DNA of 64,000 bases, from assembly GCF_038397755.1 (NCBI RefSeq), contig NZ_CP151637.1, forward strand, positions 2,480,001 to 2,544,000, read 5' to 3'. Below are positions 1 through 8,730 of the stretch, piece by piece. This DNA comes from Microbacterium sp. LWH7-1.2 (GTDB taxonomy: Bacteria > Actinomycetota > Actinomycetes > Actinomycetales > Microbacteriaceae). Positions within the stretch are counted from its first letter, which is position 1; each line of letters starts with the position of its first letter. Both the position numbers and the translations under genes were made by a program. The notes below the pieces were generated by a model. The model ran no database searches, had not been told where the DNA came from, and saw nothing but the letters and a program-made list of their open reading frames with translations.

Positions 1-406
1 CGGTGCCGAGCACCTCGGGCAGGTGCTGGTGCAGCGTGCCGCCGCGTGCGACGTTCACGAGCTGCAGGCCGCGGCAGATCGCGAGCACCGGCAGCCGTCG
101 CTCTTCCGCGCCTCGGAAGAGCGCCAGCTCCCACGCATCGCGATCCGGGCGGGCAGCGTCCGTGAGCGGATGCCGCTCGGCACCGTAGAGCTCCGGCTGC
201 ACGTCGAGGCCGCCGGTGAGGATGAGGCCGTCGAGCCCGTCGAGCACCGCGTCGGCGGCGATCTCGGGATCCGGCTGCGGCGGCAGCAGCACCGCGATGC
301 CGCCCGACCCCGTCACCGAGTCGAAGTAGACCTCCGGCAGGAAGGCCGCCCGCACGTCCCACACCCCCTGCTTCGCCTGCTCGAGGTAGGTCGTCAGACC
401 GATCAC
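1..406 (-). CDS. gamma-glutamyl-gamma-aminobutyrate hydrolase family protein (partial, runs off window start)
   Basis: This is the N-terminal part of a class I glutamine-amidotransferase-like hydrolase of the PuuD/peptidase C26 type. The frame reads from a GTG at 406, eight bases after the stop of the upstream glutamine synthetase gene, with AGGAAG just before it. Visible motifs are the LILTGG strand-loop and ICRG(LQL), which holds the nucleophilic Cys of this family. The C-terminal His/Glu catalytic pair lies outside the window. Family members cleave gamma-glutamyl amides such as gamma-glutamyl-GABA. The tight coupling to a gamma-glutamyl-amide-forming synthetase suggests it removes glutamate again at the end of an amine-degradation route. 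The substrate is inferred from neighbours only. Confidence 0.85.
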   Translation of the reverse strand, partial: MIGLTTYLEQAKQGVWDVRAAFLPEVYFDSVTGSGGIAVLLPPQPDPEIAADAVLDGLDGLILTGGLDVQPELYGAERHPLTDAARPDRDAWELALFRGAEERRLPVLAICRGLQLVNVARGGTLHQHLPEVLGT

Positions 407-413
407 CGGCTTC

Positions 414-1769
414 CTAGAGGCGTTCGAAGCCACGGACCCTCTCCCAGTCGGTCACGGCGCCGTCATAGGCCTCGACCTCGATGCGCGCCTGGTTCAGGTA
501 GTGGTCGACCATGTCGTCGCCGAAGGCCGCGCGGGCGATGGCCGACTCGTCGAACAGCTGCGCCGCTTCGCGCAGCGTCGTCGGAAGGTGGTCGACGCCC
601 GCGGTATACGCGTTGCCCTCGAGTCGATCAGGCAGCGGCAGCTCGTGCTCGATGCCGTGAAGCCCTCCCGCGATGATCGCGGCGATGCCGAGGTACGGGT
701 TGACGTCGCCGCCGGGCACACGGTTCTCGACGCGCAGTGATGAGCCGCGGCCGATCACACGCAGCGCGCAGGTGCGGTTGTCGACACCCCACGCGATGCC
801 GGTCGGGGCGAACGAGCCCTTCGCGAACCGCTTGTACGAGTTGATGTTCGGCGCGTAGAGCAGCGTGAACTCGCGAAGCGTGGCGAGGATGCCGGCGATC
901 CAGTGCTCCATGAACGGGCTGAAGCCGTGGTCGCCTTCGCCCGCCATGACGGGATCGCCCGCAGCGGAACGCACCGACAGGTGGATGTGGCAGCTGTTGC
1001 CCTCGCGCTCGTTGAACTTCGCCATGAAGGTCAGGGACTTGCCGTGGTGCTCGGCGATCGCCTTCGCGCCGTTCTTGTAGATCGCGTGCTGGTCGGCGGT
1101 CTCCTGCGCCTCGGCGTAGCGGAACGCGATCTCCTGCTGACCGAGATTGCACTCGCCCTTGACGCCCTCGGTGTAGAGGCCGGCCCCGTCCATCGACAGG
1201 CGGATGTCGCGCAGCAGCGGTTCGAGACGGCCCGAGGCGAGCAGGTCGTAGTCGACGTTGTAGTCGGTCGACGGCGTGAGATCGCGATAGCCCTTGGCCC
1301 AGGCATCCCGATAGGTGTCGTCGAAGACGATGAACTCGAGCTCGGTGCCCGAGAAGGCGACGAGACCGCGGTCGGCAAGGCGCTGACGCTGGCGGTTCAG
1401 GATGTCCCGCGGAGACTGCACGACGGGCTCGCCGTTCTCCCACGTGAGGTCGGCCATGACGAGCGCCGATCCGGGAAGCCAGGGGATGCACCGGAGGGTG
1501 GAGACGTCGGGCTTCAGCATCATGTCGCCGTAGCCGGTCTCCCAGCTCGACATCGCGTAGCCGTCGACCGTGTTCATGTCGACGTCGACCGACAGCAGGT
1601 AGTTGCACGCCTCGGCGCCGTGGGGCAGCACCTCCTCCTGGAAGAGCCGCGCCGACACCCGCTTGCCGACCAGGCGCCCCTGCGCGTCGGCGAACGCGAC
1701 GACGACGGTGTCGATGTCTCCGGCGGCGATCCCGGCGTTCAGCTGCTCGACGGTGAGGTTGCCCGGCAC
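414..1769 (-). CDS. glutamine synthetase family protein, probable gamma-glutamyl-amine ligase
   Basis: A 451-residue ATP-dependent ligase of the glutamine synthetase superfamily. It has the beta-grasp N-terminal domain followed by the catalytic domain, with GTELEFIVF (metal-binding Glu), the HIHLS segment and the NRTCALRVIG/ENRVPGGDVNPYL region. Such PuuA/GlnA3/GlnA4-type proteins glutamylate amines rather than ammonia. The next gene in the operon is a PuuD-like hydrolase, and the divergent gene at 1960 is an ethanolamine-permease-like transporter. The best reading is a gamma-glutamylethanolamide (GlnA4-like) or gamma-glutamylpolyamine synthetase used to detoxify or assimilate the amine. It is not the housekeeping GlnA, which is longer in family comparison. 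Confidence 0.85.
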   Translation of the reverse strand: MPGNLTVEQLNAGIAAGDIDTVVVAFADAQGRLVGKRVSARLFQEEVLPHGAEACNYLLSVDVDMNTVDGYAMSSWETGYGDMMLKPDVSTLRCIPWLPGSALVMADLTWENGEPVVQSPRDILNRQRQRLADRGLVAFSGTELEFIVFDDTYRDAWAKGYRDLTPSTDYNVDYDLLASGRLEPLLRDIRLSMDGAGLYTEGVKGECNLGQQEIAFRYAEAQETADQHAIYKNGAKAIAEHHGKSLTFMAKFNEREGNSCHIHLSVRSAAGDPVMAGEGDHGFSPFMEHWIAGILATLREFTLLYAPNINSYKRFAKGSFAPTGIAWGVDNRTCALRVIGRGSSLRVENRVPGGDVNPYLGIAAIIAGGLHGIEHELPLPDRLEGNAYTAGVDHLPTTLREAAQLFDESAIARAAFGDDMVDHYLNQARIEVEAYDGAVTDWERVRGFERL

Positions 1770-1959
1770 CCGTTCCTCCTCCTGCTGTCGACGTGCGACG
1801 AGACTCGTGAGCGCGGTCCTCCCGAACCGCGCTCACCCGCACACTCTAACCAAAATCCGTTTCAAAGGTAGACACAGCCGACCAATAGGCACCACAATCG
1901 GCGAAAAGTGCATGAGCGCGACCCGAGCGCACCTCCCTTCGCGAATCCTTGGAGGACCG

Positions 1960-3528
1960 ATGTCCCAAGCGAGCAGTGCCACTCCGCCGGAATCCCCGGC
2001 ATCGTCCACCGCCACCTCAGCGAAGGTCGCGGGAGCGACCTATACGAGGGCCGGCCAGGACTACTTCGAGAAGCGCGGCCTGAAACGAACCGCCGGCGTG
2101 TGGGGTCTGTGGGGCCTCGCCGTCGCCGCGGTCATCTCGGGCGACTTCTCGGGATGGAACTTCGGCATCGACTTCGCCGGCTTCGGCGGCATGCTGATCG
2201 CCTTCGTCATCCTCGTCGCCATGTACTACGGCATGATCTTCTCGATCGGCGAGATGGCCGCCGCCATGCCCCACACCGGCGGCGCCTACTCCTTCGCGCG
2301 CTCCGCGATGGGTCCGTGGGGCGGCCTCATCACCGGCGCCGCCGAGACGATCGAGTACGTCGCGACGACCGCGGTCATCGTCTTCTTCTCGGCCTCGTAC
2401 GCCGACGCCATCACCTCCGAGCTGCTCGGGCTGTCACTGCCCGGCTGGGTGTGGTGGATCATCCTGTACGCGGTCTTCATCGCCCTGAACGCCGCCGGCG
2501 CCAGCATCTCCTTCACGTTCGCGATCGTGGTCTCGGTGATCTCGATCGGCATCATCCTGGTGTTCTCCGCGATGGCGCTGTTCTCGGGCGCCTTCCAGTG
2601 GGCGAACCTGTGGGACATCGTCCCCGACCCCGGCCAGACGGAGTTCCTGCCGCACGGCGTCCTGCCGATCCTGTTCGCCCTCCCGTTCGCCATGTGGTTC
2701 TTCCTCGGCATCGAGGAGCTTCCGCTGGCGGCAGAGGAATCGCACAACCCGGTGCGCGACATCCCGCGCGCAGGCTTCTGGGCGCGGGGCACGCTCATCG
2801 TCACCGGTCTGCTGGTGCTGTTCCTCAACACCGGCGTGCTGGGCGCCGAGGCGACGGGCGTGGCCGCCGAACCCCTGCTCGACGGCTTCCGCGCCATCGT
2901 CGGCGACCAGCTGGCGGCGCTTCTCGCGCTGTTCGCCCTCGTGGGCCTCCTCGCCTCGCTGCAGGGCATCATGTTCGCCTACGGCCGAAACATGTACTCG
3001 CTCTCCCGCGCGGGCTACTACCCGCAGTTCCTGTCGCTCACGGGAAAGCGCAAGACGCCCTGGGTGGCGCTGGTGGTCGGGGCGGTGATCGGCTTCATCG
3101 CGCTGGTCATCATCGAGTTCGCCGGCGGCTCGGGCAGTGTCGCGGGCGCCATCGTCCTCAACATCGCGGTGTGGGGCGCGGTGCTCGCGTACTTCCTCCA
3201 GATGGTGTCGTTCATCATCCTGCGCAAGAAGCTGCCGAACGTGGAACGCCCCTACCGCAGCCCGTGGGGCATCACCGGAGCGGTCATCGCGGCCGCGATC
3301 GCGCTCCTGATCTTCGTCGGATTCCTGCTCAACCCCACGTTCCTGCCCGCGATCATCGCCATCGCGGTCGTCTACGTCGTGCTGCTCCTCGGCTTCGGCC
3401 TCTTCTTCCGTCACCGCCTGGTGCTCTCGCCGGAGGAGGAGTACGCGATCTCGGGCGGCTCCCACGGCGACCCGCAGGCGGAGGGCTACGACGCGATGGA
3501 GACAGAGGTGTTCGGCGACAAGTCCTAG
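1960..3528 (+). CDS. APC-superfamily permease, ethanolamine permease type
   Basis: A 522-residue integral membrane transporter with about twelve hydrophobic segments. The region around GLWGLAVAAVISGDFSGWN is the conserved first helix pair of ethanolamine-type APC permeases, followed by GEMAAAMPHTGGAYSFAR. The start is set by GGAGG at 1951-1955, five bases before the ATG; the longer upstream open frame is not needed. It is transcribed divergently from the gamma-glutamyl-amine ligase across a 190-base intergenic region, so a shared regulator is likely. The role is inferred as uptake of ethanolamine or a similar small amine for the adjacent ligase/hydrolase pair. A perfect GC-rich hairpin lies just downstream. 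Confidence 0.88.
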   Translation: MSQASSATPPESPASSTATSAKVAGATYTRAGQDYFEKRGLKRTAGVWGLWGLAVAAVISGDFSGWNFGIDFAGFGGMLIAFVILVAMYYGMIFSIGEMAAAMPHTGGAYSFARSAMGPWGGLITGAAETIEYVATTAVIVFFSASYADAITSELLGLSLPGWVWWIILYAVFIALNAAGASISFTFAIVVSVISIGIILVFSAMALFSGAFQWANLWDIVPDPGQTEFLPHGVLPILFALPFAMWFFLGIEELPLAAEESHNPVRDIPRAGFWARGTLIVTGLLVLFLNTGVLGAEATGVAAEPLLDGFRAIVGDQLAALLALFALVGLLASLQGIMFAYGRNMYSLSRAGYYPQFLSLTGKRKTPWVALVVGAVIGFIALVIIEFAGGSGSVAGAIVLNIAVWGAVLAYFLQMVSFIILRKKLPNVERPYRSPWGITGAVIAAAIALLIFVGFLLNPTFLPAIIAIAVVYVVLLLGFGLFFRHRLVLSPEEEYAISGGSHGDPQAEGYDAMETEVFGDKS

Positions 3529-3560
3529 GTGTTCGGCCAAAACACCTGTGCAAGGGGAAC

Positions 3561-3592
3561 GGAGCGGGGCGCCCTGGGGGACGCCCCGCTCC
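3561..3592 (+). terminator. rho-independent-like hairpin after the permease
   Basis: GGAGCGGGGCG (3561-3571) pairs perfectly with CGCCCCGCTCC (3582-3592) over a ten-base loop, 32 bases after the permease stop. There is no clear T-tract, as is usual in high-GC actinobacteria. Confidence 0.7.
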
Positions 3593-3653
3593 ACTGCGTC
3601 ACGCGAACGCAGATCGGTTGCGCCCGCGGTCTTCCTGAAGCTCGGGGTTCGGG

Positions 3654-4349
3654 TCAGTAGAGCAGGAACTGCTTCGGCTCGGTCGAGGGGATGCCGCCGA
3701 TCTCGACGGAGAGATGGTACGAGGCACCGCCCCCGGGAGCCATCGGCCGGTTGCCGTCGGCGCAGGTGCCGACCGCGGACCGGGTCCGATCCCACGAGAG
3801 GGCGGTCGCGCTCGACACGGTCTGACCGGCGGCGATCAGCACGATCATGTCGCTGGGCTCGCTCTGGCAGTCGGTCGACCGCCACCAGATGTCGTCGCCG
3901 CTGGTGACCGTGAAGGACTGGGCGCTGGTGCCGACGTTCATCGTGCAGTCGGGGCCGTTGTTGGTGAGCTTGATGGTGAACTGCGGCTGCTGATCGCCCG
4001 CGTACGTGTCGGCGCTCGTGACAGGCTCGACTGTGATCTCGCTGGCGACACACGGCTGCGCGGAGGGGGTCGCCCCGGGAGTCGGGGTCTGACCCTCGAC
4101 GACCGCGCCCTCGACGGCGCCGGTGTCGGGTCCTCCCGTCGACGCCTGCGACGACGGGACCGGCAGCGACTCGGCGGTGTTCTTCGTCTCGGGCTTCTCG
4201 TCGGACGACGTGGTCGCCGCGCCCGCCCACGGTTGCGCGATGAGCAGCCAGACGATGCCGGCGATGACCAGCAGCCCCACGATCAGCACGAGCCGCCGGC
4301 GACGGTACACCGCCTTCGAGGGACGACGTCGGGGGGTGGTGCCGGTCAT
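3654..4349 (-). CDS. membrane-anchored hypothetical protein with extracytoplasmic beta domain
   Basis: A 231-residue protein from the ATG at 4349; a TTG two codons upstream is less likely. A basic N-terminus (RRRPSKAVYRRRR) precedes one hydrophobic helix at about residues 20-42. A Ser/Thr/Pro-rich linker follows, and then a C-terminal domain rich in beta strands. That domain has paired Cys and motifs such as FTIKLTNNGPDC and GCxSEPSD-like loops, resembling DUF4232-type secreted domains. It is predicted to be anchored in the membrane with its bulk outside. The gene stands alone between convergent and same-strand neighbours, and I do not recognise a specific function. Confidence 0.6.
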   Translation of the reverse strand: MTGTTPRRRPSKAVYRRRRLVLIVGLLVIAGIVWLLIAQPWAGAATTSSDEKPETKNTAESLPVPSSQASTGGPDTGAVEGAVVEGQTPTPGATPSAQPCVASEITVEPVTSADTYAGDQQPQFTIKLTNNGPDCTMNVGTSAQSFTVTSGDDIWWRSTDCQSEPSDMIVLIAAGQTVSSATALSWDRTRSAVGTCADGNRPMAPGGGASYHLSVEIGGIPSTEPKQFLLY

Positions 4350-4427
4350 GCTCAACAGGCTAACGGCGGGCGTCGCCTTCGCCCGTCGGCGCGCCCCGGA
4401 TGCCGCGACCCGGCGCGCCAGCGCAGA

Positions 4428-4931
4428 TCAGAGACGCTTCAGCATGCGGGTGTTGCCGAGGGTGTTCGGCTTCACGTGCGCGAGGTCGAGGAACTCCGCG
4501 ACGCCCTCGTCGGGCGAGCGGATGAGCTGAGAGTAGACGTCGGGGTCGACGACCTGCTCGCCGATCTGCTCGAACCCGCGGCGCGTGAAGAAGTCGACTT
4601 CGAACGTGAGGCAGAACAGGCGGGTGAGGCCGAGCGCGCGGGCGTTCGCCTCGAGACCCTCGACGATCGCACGACCCACGCCGTGGTGCAGCCAGCCGTC
4701 GGCCACGATCAGGGTGCGCACCTCGCCGAGGTCCTCCCACATGACGTGCAGCGCACCGCATCCGATGATGTCGCCGTTCGCATCCTCGGCGATGAGGAAC
4801 TGCTGAGTCGCCTCGTAGAGCACGACCAGGTCCTTGCCGAGCAGGATCCGCCGCTGCACGAACGGCTCGAGGAGCGCCTGGATGCGGCGGACGTCGCTCG
4901 TGCGCGCCGGCCTGACGGTGAACTCTGCCAC
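4428..4931 (-). CDS. argA: amino-acid N-acetyltransferase (short ArgA type, GNAT)
   Basis: A 167-residue stand-alone GNAT acetyltransferase. It matches the short actinobacterial N-acetylglutamate synthases that lack the kinase-like domain. Supporting features are the start (TVRPARTSDV), the acetyl-CoA loop region VRTLIVADGWLHHGVGRAIVEGL, and FEVDFFTRRGF near the C-terminus. It should transfer acetyl from acetyl-CoA to L-glutamate, the first step of arginine synthesis. No other arg gene is adjacent, which is common for this orphan type. The family call is secure; the glutamate specificity comes from similarity to the family as I know it. Confidence 0.8.
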   Translation of the reverse strand: MAEFTVRPARTSDVRRIQALLEPFVQRRILLGKDLVVLYEATQQFLIAEDANGDIIGCGALHVMWEDLGEVRTLIVADGWLHHGVGRAIVEGLEANARALGLTRLFCLTFEVDFFTRRGFEQIGEQVVDPDVYSQLIRSPDEGVAEFLDLAHVKPNTLGNTRMLKRL

Positions 4932-4954
4932 CCGTCAAGCGTAGATCCCCGCAA

Positions 4955-5003
4955 CGACGAGAGCGGATGCCGCGGCCCTGGGCCGCAGCATCCGCTCTCG
5001 TCG
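4955..5003 (-). terminator. long hairpin downstream of clpC
   Basis: A near-perfect inverted repeat with arms CGACGAGAGCGGATGC and GCATCCGCTCTCGTCG and an inner CGGCCC/GGGCCG pair. It lies immediately after the clpC stop, which is read leftwards, and before the argA coding start. Confidence 0.8.
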
Positions 5004-5011
5004 AATCGGGG

Positions 5012-7537
5012 CTAGGAGTTCGCGGCGAGGTCGGGCGTCGCGGTGATCTCGCCGTTGTGGACGACGCCCACCGCGACCTTCTCACCGCGCGGGCCGTGCT
5101 CGAACACGAACTCGCCGTTCTGCGCGTCGACCTTCACGTGGTCGCCGGGGTCGAGCTCGCCGTGCAGGATCTTCTCCGACAGGCGGTCCTCCACCTCGCG
5201 CTGCATGGCGCGACGCAGCGGCCGGGCGCCGAGTGCCGGGTCGAAGCCGATGTCGATCAGCTTGTCCTTCGCGGCATCCGTCAGCTCGATCGTCATGTCG
5301 CGGTCGAGCAGGCGCTCGCCGAGGCGCTTGGTGAACAGGCCCACGATCTGGCGCAGCTCGTCCTTGTCGAGCTGCGGGAAGACGATGATGTCGTCCACGC
5401 GGTTCAGGAACTCGGGCTTGAAGTTGCGCTTCAGCTCCTCGTTGACCTTGCCCTTCATGCGCTCGTACGTGGTGCCGCTGTTGCCCTCGACCTGGAAGCC
5501 CACCGGGCCGCCGGCGATCGCCGACGAACCGAGGTTCGTCGTCATGATGATCACCGTGTTCTTGAAGTCGATCACGCGACCCTGACCGTCGGTCAGGCGA
5601 CCCTCTTCGAGGATCTGCAGGAGCGAGTTGAAGATGTCGGGGTGGGCCTTCTCGATCTCGTCGAAGAGCACGACCGAGAACGGCTTGCGGCGCACCTTCT
5701 CGGTGAGCTGACCGCCCTCTTCGAATCCGACGAACCCGGGAGGGGCACCGAACAGCCGCGAGACCGTGTGCTTCTCGCCGAACTCCGACATGTCGAGCGA
5801 GATCAGCGCGTGCTCGTCATCGAAGAGGAATTCGGCGAGCGCCTTGGCGAGCTCCGTCTTTCCGACGCCCGTGGGGCCGGCGAAGATGAACGAGCCCGAC
5901 GGACGCTTCGGGTCCTTGAGCCCGGCACGCTGACGGCGGATCGTCTTCGAGAGGGCGGCGATCGCCTCCTCCTGGCCGATGACACGCTGGTGCAGCGCCT
6001 TCTCCATGAAGACGAGACGGCTCGACTCCTCCTCGGTGAGCTTGAACACCGGGATGCCGGTCGCCTGGGCGAGCACCTCGGCGATCAGGCCCTCGTCGAC
6101 CACGGCGTGGCTGGCGACGTCACCCGAGCGCCACTGCTTCTCGAGGCGCAGGCGCTCGGCGAGGAGCGACTTCTCCTCGTCACGCAGCGATGCGGCCTTC
6201 TCGAAGTCCTGCTCCTCGGAGGCGCGCTCCTTGTCTTCGCGGACCTTGGCGATCTTGTCGTCGAACTCGCGCAGCTCGGGCGGGCTCGACAGGATCGACA
6301 GACGCAGGCGGGCGCCGGCCTCGTCGATCAGGTCGATGGCCTTGTCGGGCAGGAAGCGGTCCGAGATGTACCGGTCGGCGAGGTTCGCCGCCGCGACGAT
6401 CGCGCCGTCGGTGATCTGCACCTTGTGGTGCGCCTCGTAGCGGTCGCGCAGGCCCTTCAGGATGTTGATCGCGTGGGGCAGGCTCGGCTCGGCGACCTGG
6501 ATCGGCTGGAAGCGGCGCTCGAGCGCAGCATCCTTCTCGAAGTGCTTGCGGTACTCGTCGAGCGTCGTCGCACCGATCGTCTGGAGCTCGCCGCGAGCGA
6601 GGAGGGGCTTCAGGATCGAGGCGGCGTCGATCGCGCCCTCGGCAGCACCCGCACCCACCAGGGTGTGGATCTCGTCGATGAAGACGATGATGTCGCCGCG
6701 CGTGCGGATCTCCTTGGTGACCTTCTTCAGGCGCTCCTCGAAGTCACCGCGGTAGCGGGAACCGGCGATGAGCGAGCCGAGGTCGAGGGAGTAGAGCTGC
6801 TTGTCCTTGAGCGTCTCGGGCACGTCGCCCTTGACGATGGCCTGGGCGAGGCCCTCGACGACCGCCGTCTTTCCCACACCGGGCTCACCGATGAGGACGG
6901 GGTTGTTCTTGGAGCGGCGCGACAGGATCTGCATCACGCGCTCGATCTCCTTCTCGCGCCCGATGACCGGGTCGAGCTTGTTGTCGCGCGCGGCCTGCGT
7001 GAGGTTGCGGCCGAACTGGTCGAGCACCTGCGAGCCGCCCTGCGTGGTGCCCTGGGTCTGCTCGCCCTGCCCGCTCGCGACGCCCGCGGGCTCCTTGCCC
7101 TGGTAACCCGAGAGCAGCTGGATGACCTGCTGGCGCACCTTGTTGAGGTCGGCGCCGAGCTTGACCAGAACCTGGGCGGCGACGCCCTCACCCTCACGGA
7201 TGAGGCCGAGGAGGATGTGCTCGGTGCCGATGTAGTTGTGGCCCAGCTGCAGCGCCTCGCGGAGGCTGAGCTCGAGCACCTTCTTGGCGCGCGGCGTGAA
7301 GGGGATGTGGCCGGTCGGCTGCTGCTGACCCTGGCCGATGATGTCCTGCACCTGCTCGCGCACAGCATCGAGCGAGATTCCGAGGCTCTCGAGGGCCTTG
7401 GCGGCGACGCCCTCACCCTCGTGGATGAGACCGAGCAGGATGTGCTCGGTGCCGATGTAGTTGTGGTTCAGCATCTTCGCCTCTTCCTGGGCGAGGACGA
7501 CCACACGACGGGCACGGTCGGTGAATCTCTCGAACAT
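5012..7537 (-). CDS. clpC: ATP-dependent Clp protease ATP-binding subunit ClpC
   Basis: A full-length 841-residue Hsp100 unfoldase. Two Clp-N repeats cover residues 1-150 (each with [12 protein letters not shown]). AAA1 has Walker A GEPGVGKT near 217, and a UVR-type coiled segment lies near 430 ([12 protein letters not shown]). AAA2 has [10 protein letters not shown] near 555 and Walker [11 protein letters not shown]. It feeds unfolded proteins to ClpP and is normally essential in actinobacteria. The gene is monocistronic, with a strong hairpin after it and a 214-base upstream region that it shares with the DUF2975 gene on the other strand. The start ATG at 7537 opens with the conserved [20 protein letters not shown]. 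Confidence 0.97.
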   Translation of the reverse strand: MFERFTDRARRVVVLAQEEAKMLNHNYIGTEHILLGLIHEGEGVAAKALESLGISLDAVREQVQDIIGQGQQQPTGHIPFTPRAKKVLELSLREALQLGHNYIGTEHILLGLIREGEGVAAQVLVKLGADLNKVRQQVIQLLSGYQGKEPAGVASGQGEQTQGTTQGGSQVLDQFGRNLTQAARDNKLDPVIGREKEIERVMQILSRRSKNNPVLIGEPGVGKTAVVEGLAQAIVKGDVPETLKDKQLYSLDLGSLIAGSRYRGDFEERLKKVTKEIRTRGDIIVFIDEIHTLVGAGAAEGAIDAASILKPLLARGELQTIGATTLDEYRKHFEKDAALERRFQPIQVAEPSLPHAINILKGLRDRYEAHHKVQITDGAIVAAANLADRYISDRFLPDKAIDLIDEAGARLRLSILSSPPELREFDDKIAKVREDKERASEEQDFEKAASLRDEEKSLLAERLRLEKQWRSGDVASHAVVDEGLIAEVLAQATGIPVFKLTEEESSRLVFMEKALHQRVIGQEEAIAALSKTIRRQRAGLKDPKRPSGSFIFAGPTGVGKTELAKALAEFLFDDEHALISLDMSEFGEKHTVSRLFGAPPGFVGFEEGGQLTEKVRRKPFSVVLFDEIEKAHPDIFNSLLQILEEGRLTDGQGRVIDFKNTVIIMTTNLGSSAIAGGPVGFQVEGNSGTTYERMKGKVNEELKRNFKPEFLNRVDDIIVFPQLDKDELRQIVGLFTKRLGERLLDRDMTIELTDAAKDKLIDIGFDPALGARPLRRAMQREVEDRLSEKILHGELDPGDHVKVDAQNGEFVFEHGPRGEKVAVGVVHNGEITATPDLAANS

Positions 7538-7666
7538 CGTTCACTCCTCCGGGGCGCCTCGGGTCGGATCACCCACTGCGCCTTACATCGAGGGTAGCCA
7601 GCGGCTCGTGAGCGCACGGCCGTGTTCGCCGTGGGCATAGCGCGCGCGGGCGGGCCTTGACAGGAG

Positions 7667-7693
7667 ACGGATGGCTTGCGCCGCAGCATCCGT
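7667..7693. other. GGATG/CATCC dyad in the clpC-DUF2975 intergenic region
   Basis: ACGGATG (7667-7673) is repeated inverted as CATCCGT (7687-7693) around a 13-base loop. It belongs to the hairpin type seen at gene ends elsewhere in this window, but here it lies just before the operator-like repeats of the DUF2975 gene. Confidence 0.4.
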
Positions 7694-7698
7694 TCGGT

Positions 7699-7730
7699 TT
7701 ATCGTTTTTCGATAACAACGTTTATCGATA
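7699..7730 (+). promoter_or_regulatory. operator-like TTATCG repeats before the DUF2975/XRE pair
   Basis: TTATCG-TTTTT-CGATAA (7699-7715) is a perfect inverted repeat. Seven bases later TTATCGATA (7722-7730) repeats the half site and is itself palindromic. This AT-rich block ends about 20 bases before the DUF2975 start region in otherwise GC-rich DNA. It is a good candidate binding site for the XRE-type regulator encoded as the second gene of the operon, which would make the pair autoregulated. The binding is inference. Confidence 0.6.
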
Positions 7731-7751
7731 TGTCGAGAGAAGGAGACGCGG

Positions 7752-8375
7752 ATGATCGACAGCACCGTCGAAAGACTCCCCGACCGTGCCGACCGCATCA
7801 CCATGCGGGTGATCGGCGGGCTTGTGGTGGCGATGGCCCTCGCGCTGGGGGCAGGCCAGGCCACGATCGCGGCGACGTACGCGTGGGCGGACGTCGTGAC
7901 GCTCTCGCTGCTGGCCGACCATCCGTTGCCGGTCGCGCCCGACCAAGGGGTCACGGCGGCAGCCGTCGAAACGGTCAGGCTGACCACCGACGCGCTCGCG
8001 GCCGGCACGCGCGCACTGCTCGCGGGCGGGGCCGCTCTGCTCGGGCTGACCGCACTCATCGTCGGCTGCGCGCTGGCGCTGTTGATGTTCGCGACGGCCT
8101 CCGGCCGCCCGTTCCGGCCGGCGCTGTACCGGTTCAGCCTCGTGGCGGGGCTCGCGCTCGTCCTCGGGCCTCTGCTGGCGACCGCTCTCACCGGATTCGC
8201 CTCGATGCAGGCAGCGTTCGCACTCGACGACTCCGTCGGCGGCATCCTGTTCCCGGGCTTCGCAGTGTCGTCGTGGGGCTTCGCGATCCCGATCGTCGGC
8301 CTCGGCGTCATCGCGCTCGCGTACCTGCTCCGCCGCATGGAAGGCCTCCAACGCGACACGGCAGGCCTCGTATGA
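7752..8375 (+). CDS. DUF2975 family membrane protein
   Basis: A 207-residue protein with four hydrophobic segments, in the arrangement of DUF2975 proteins: a short cytoplasmic N-terminus (from MIDSTVERLPDRADRITMR), helices near 18-45, 95-120, 130-150 and 175-195. The family's function is unknown to me. Members are nearly always paired with a small Cro/CI-type regulator, as here, where the stop overlaps the regulator's ATG. GAGAAGGAG precedes the ATG at a suitable distance. Confidence 0.75.
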   Translation: MIDSTVERLPDRADRITMRVIGGLVVAMALALGAGQATIAATYAWADVVTLSLLADHPLPVAPDQGVTAAAVETVRLTTDALAAGTRALLAGGAALLGLTALIVGCALALLMFATASGRPFRPALYRFSLVAGLALVLGPLLATALTGFASMQAAFALDDSVGGILFPGFAVSSWGFAIPIVGLGVIALAYLLRRMEGLQRDTAGLV

Positions 8376-8602
8376 CTCCGGCCGACGACGAGGGACCCTC
8401 CGGGGTCCACTGCCGGCTCGACGAGCTGCTCGAGTCTCGCGGGATGACGCTCACGCGACTCTCCGAGCTGGTCGGCGTCTCGGTCGTGAACCTGTCGATC
8501 CTCAAGAACGACCGCGCACGGGCGATCCGCTACTCGACGCTGTCGGCCATCTGCCGGGCGCTCGACTGCGAGATCGGCGATCTCCTGGTGCGGGCGGACT
8601 GA
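8372..8602 (+). CDS. small XRE/Cro-type transcriptional regulator (YozG-like)
   Basis: A 76-residue protein made almost wholly of one helix-turn-helix domain. It contains LDELLESRGMTLTRLSELVG and VNLSILKNDRARAIRYSTL, followed by ICRALDCEIGDLL. This is the signature of the small YozG-type regulators that accompany DUF2975 membrane proteins. Its ATG overlaps the DUF2975 stop by four bases, so the two are translationally coupled. The TTATCG repeats upstream of the operon are its likely target. Confidence 0.85.
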   Translation: MTPADDEGPSGVHCRLDELLESRGMTLTRLSELVGVSVVNLSILKNDRARAIRYSTLSAICRALDCEIGDLLVRAD

Positions 8603-8609
8603 CCGATTC

Positions 8610-8634
8610 CGGATGCCGCGACCCGCGGCATCCG
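8610..8634. terminator. bidirectional hairpin CGGATGCCGCG/CGCGGCATCCG
   Basis: A perfect 11-bp stem with a three-base loop between the regulator gene and the convergent DUF559 gene. Confidence 0.75.
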
Positions 8635-8645
8635 TCCCCACCCGG

Positions 8646-8704
8646 CTCCGCAGTCACTTTCGGCCAACTCACGGTGCGTCGATCGGCCCGAAGCGACTGC
8701 GGAA
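8646..8704. repeat. 59-bp palindromic element, copy 1 (3' side of the DUF559 gene)
   Basis: Begins CTCCGCAGTCACT and ends AAGCGACTGCGGAA, so its ends form an inverted repeat; inner GGCC blocks extend the dyad. Read on the minus strand its ends (TTCCGCAGTCG and AGTGACTGCGGAG) are identical to those of the copy at 9920-9978. All three copies in the window are exactly 59 bases long. Confidence 0.75.
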
Positions 8705-8730
8705 CTGCAGGAACGGAGATCGCAGGAAGG

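Noticed and set aside
4967-7597. An open frame of 876 codons on the plus strand opposite clpC
   Set aside because: It mirrors clpC in an antisense frame, is made of Leu/Glu/Asp/Val-rich low-complexity sequence, and has no family signature. High GC content keeps such frames open.
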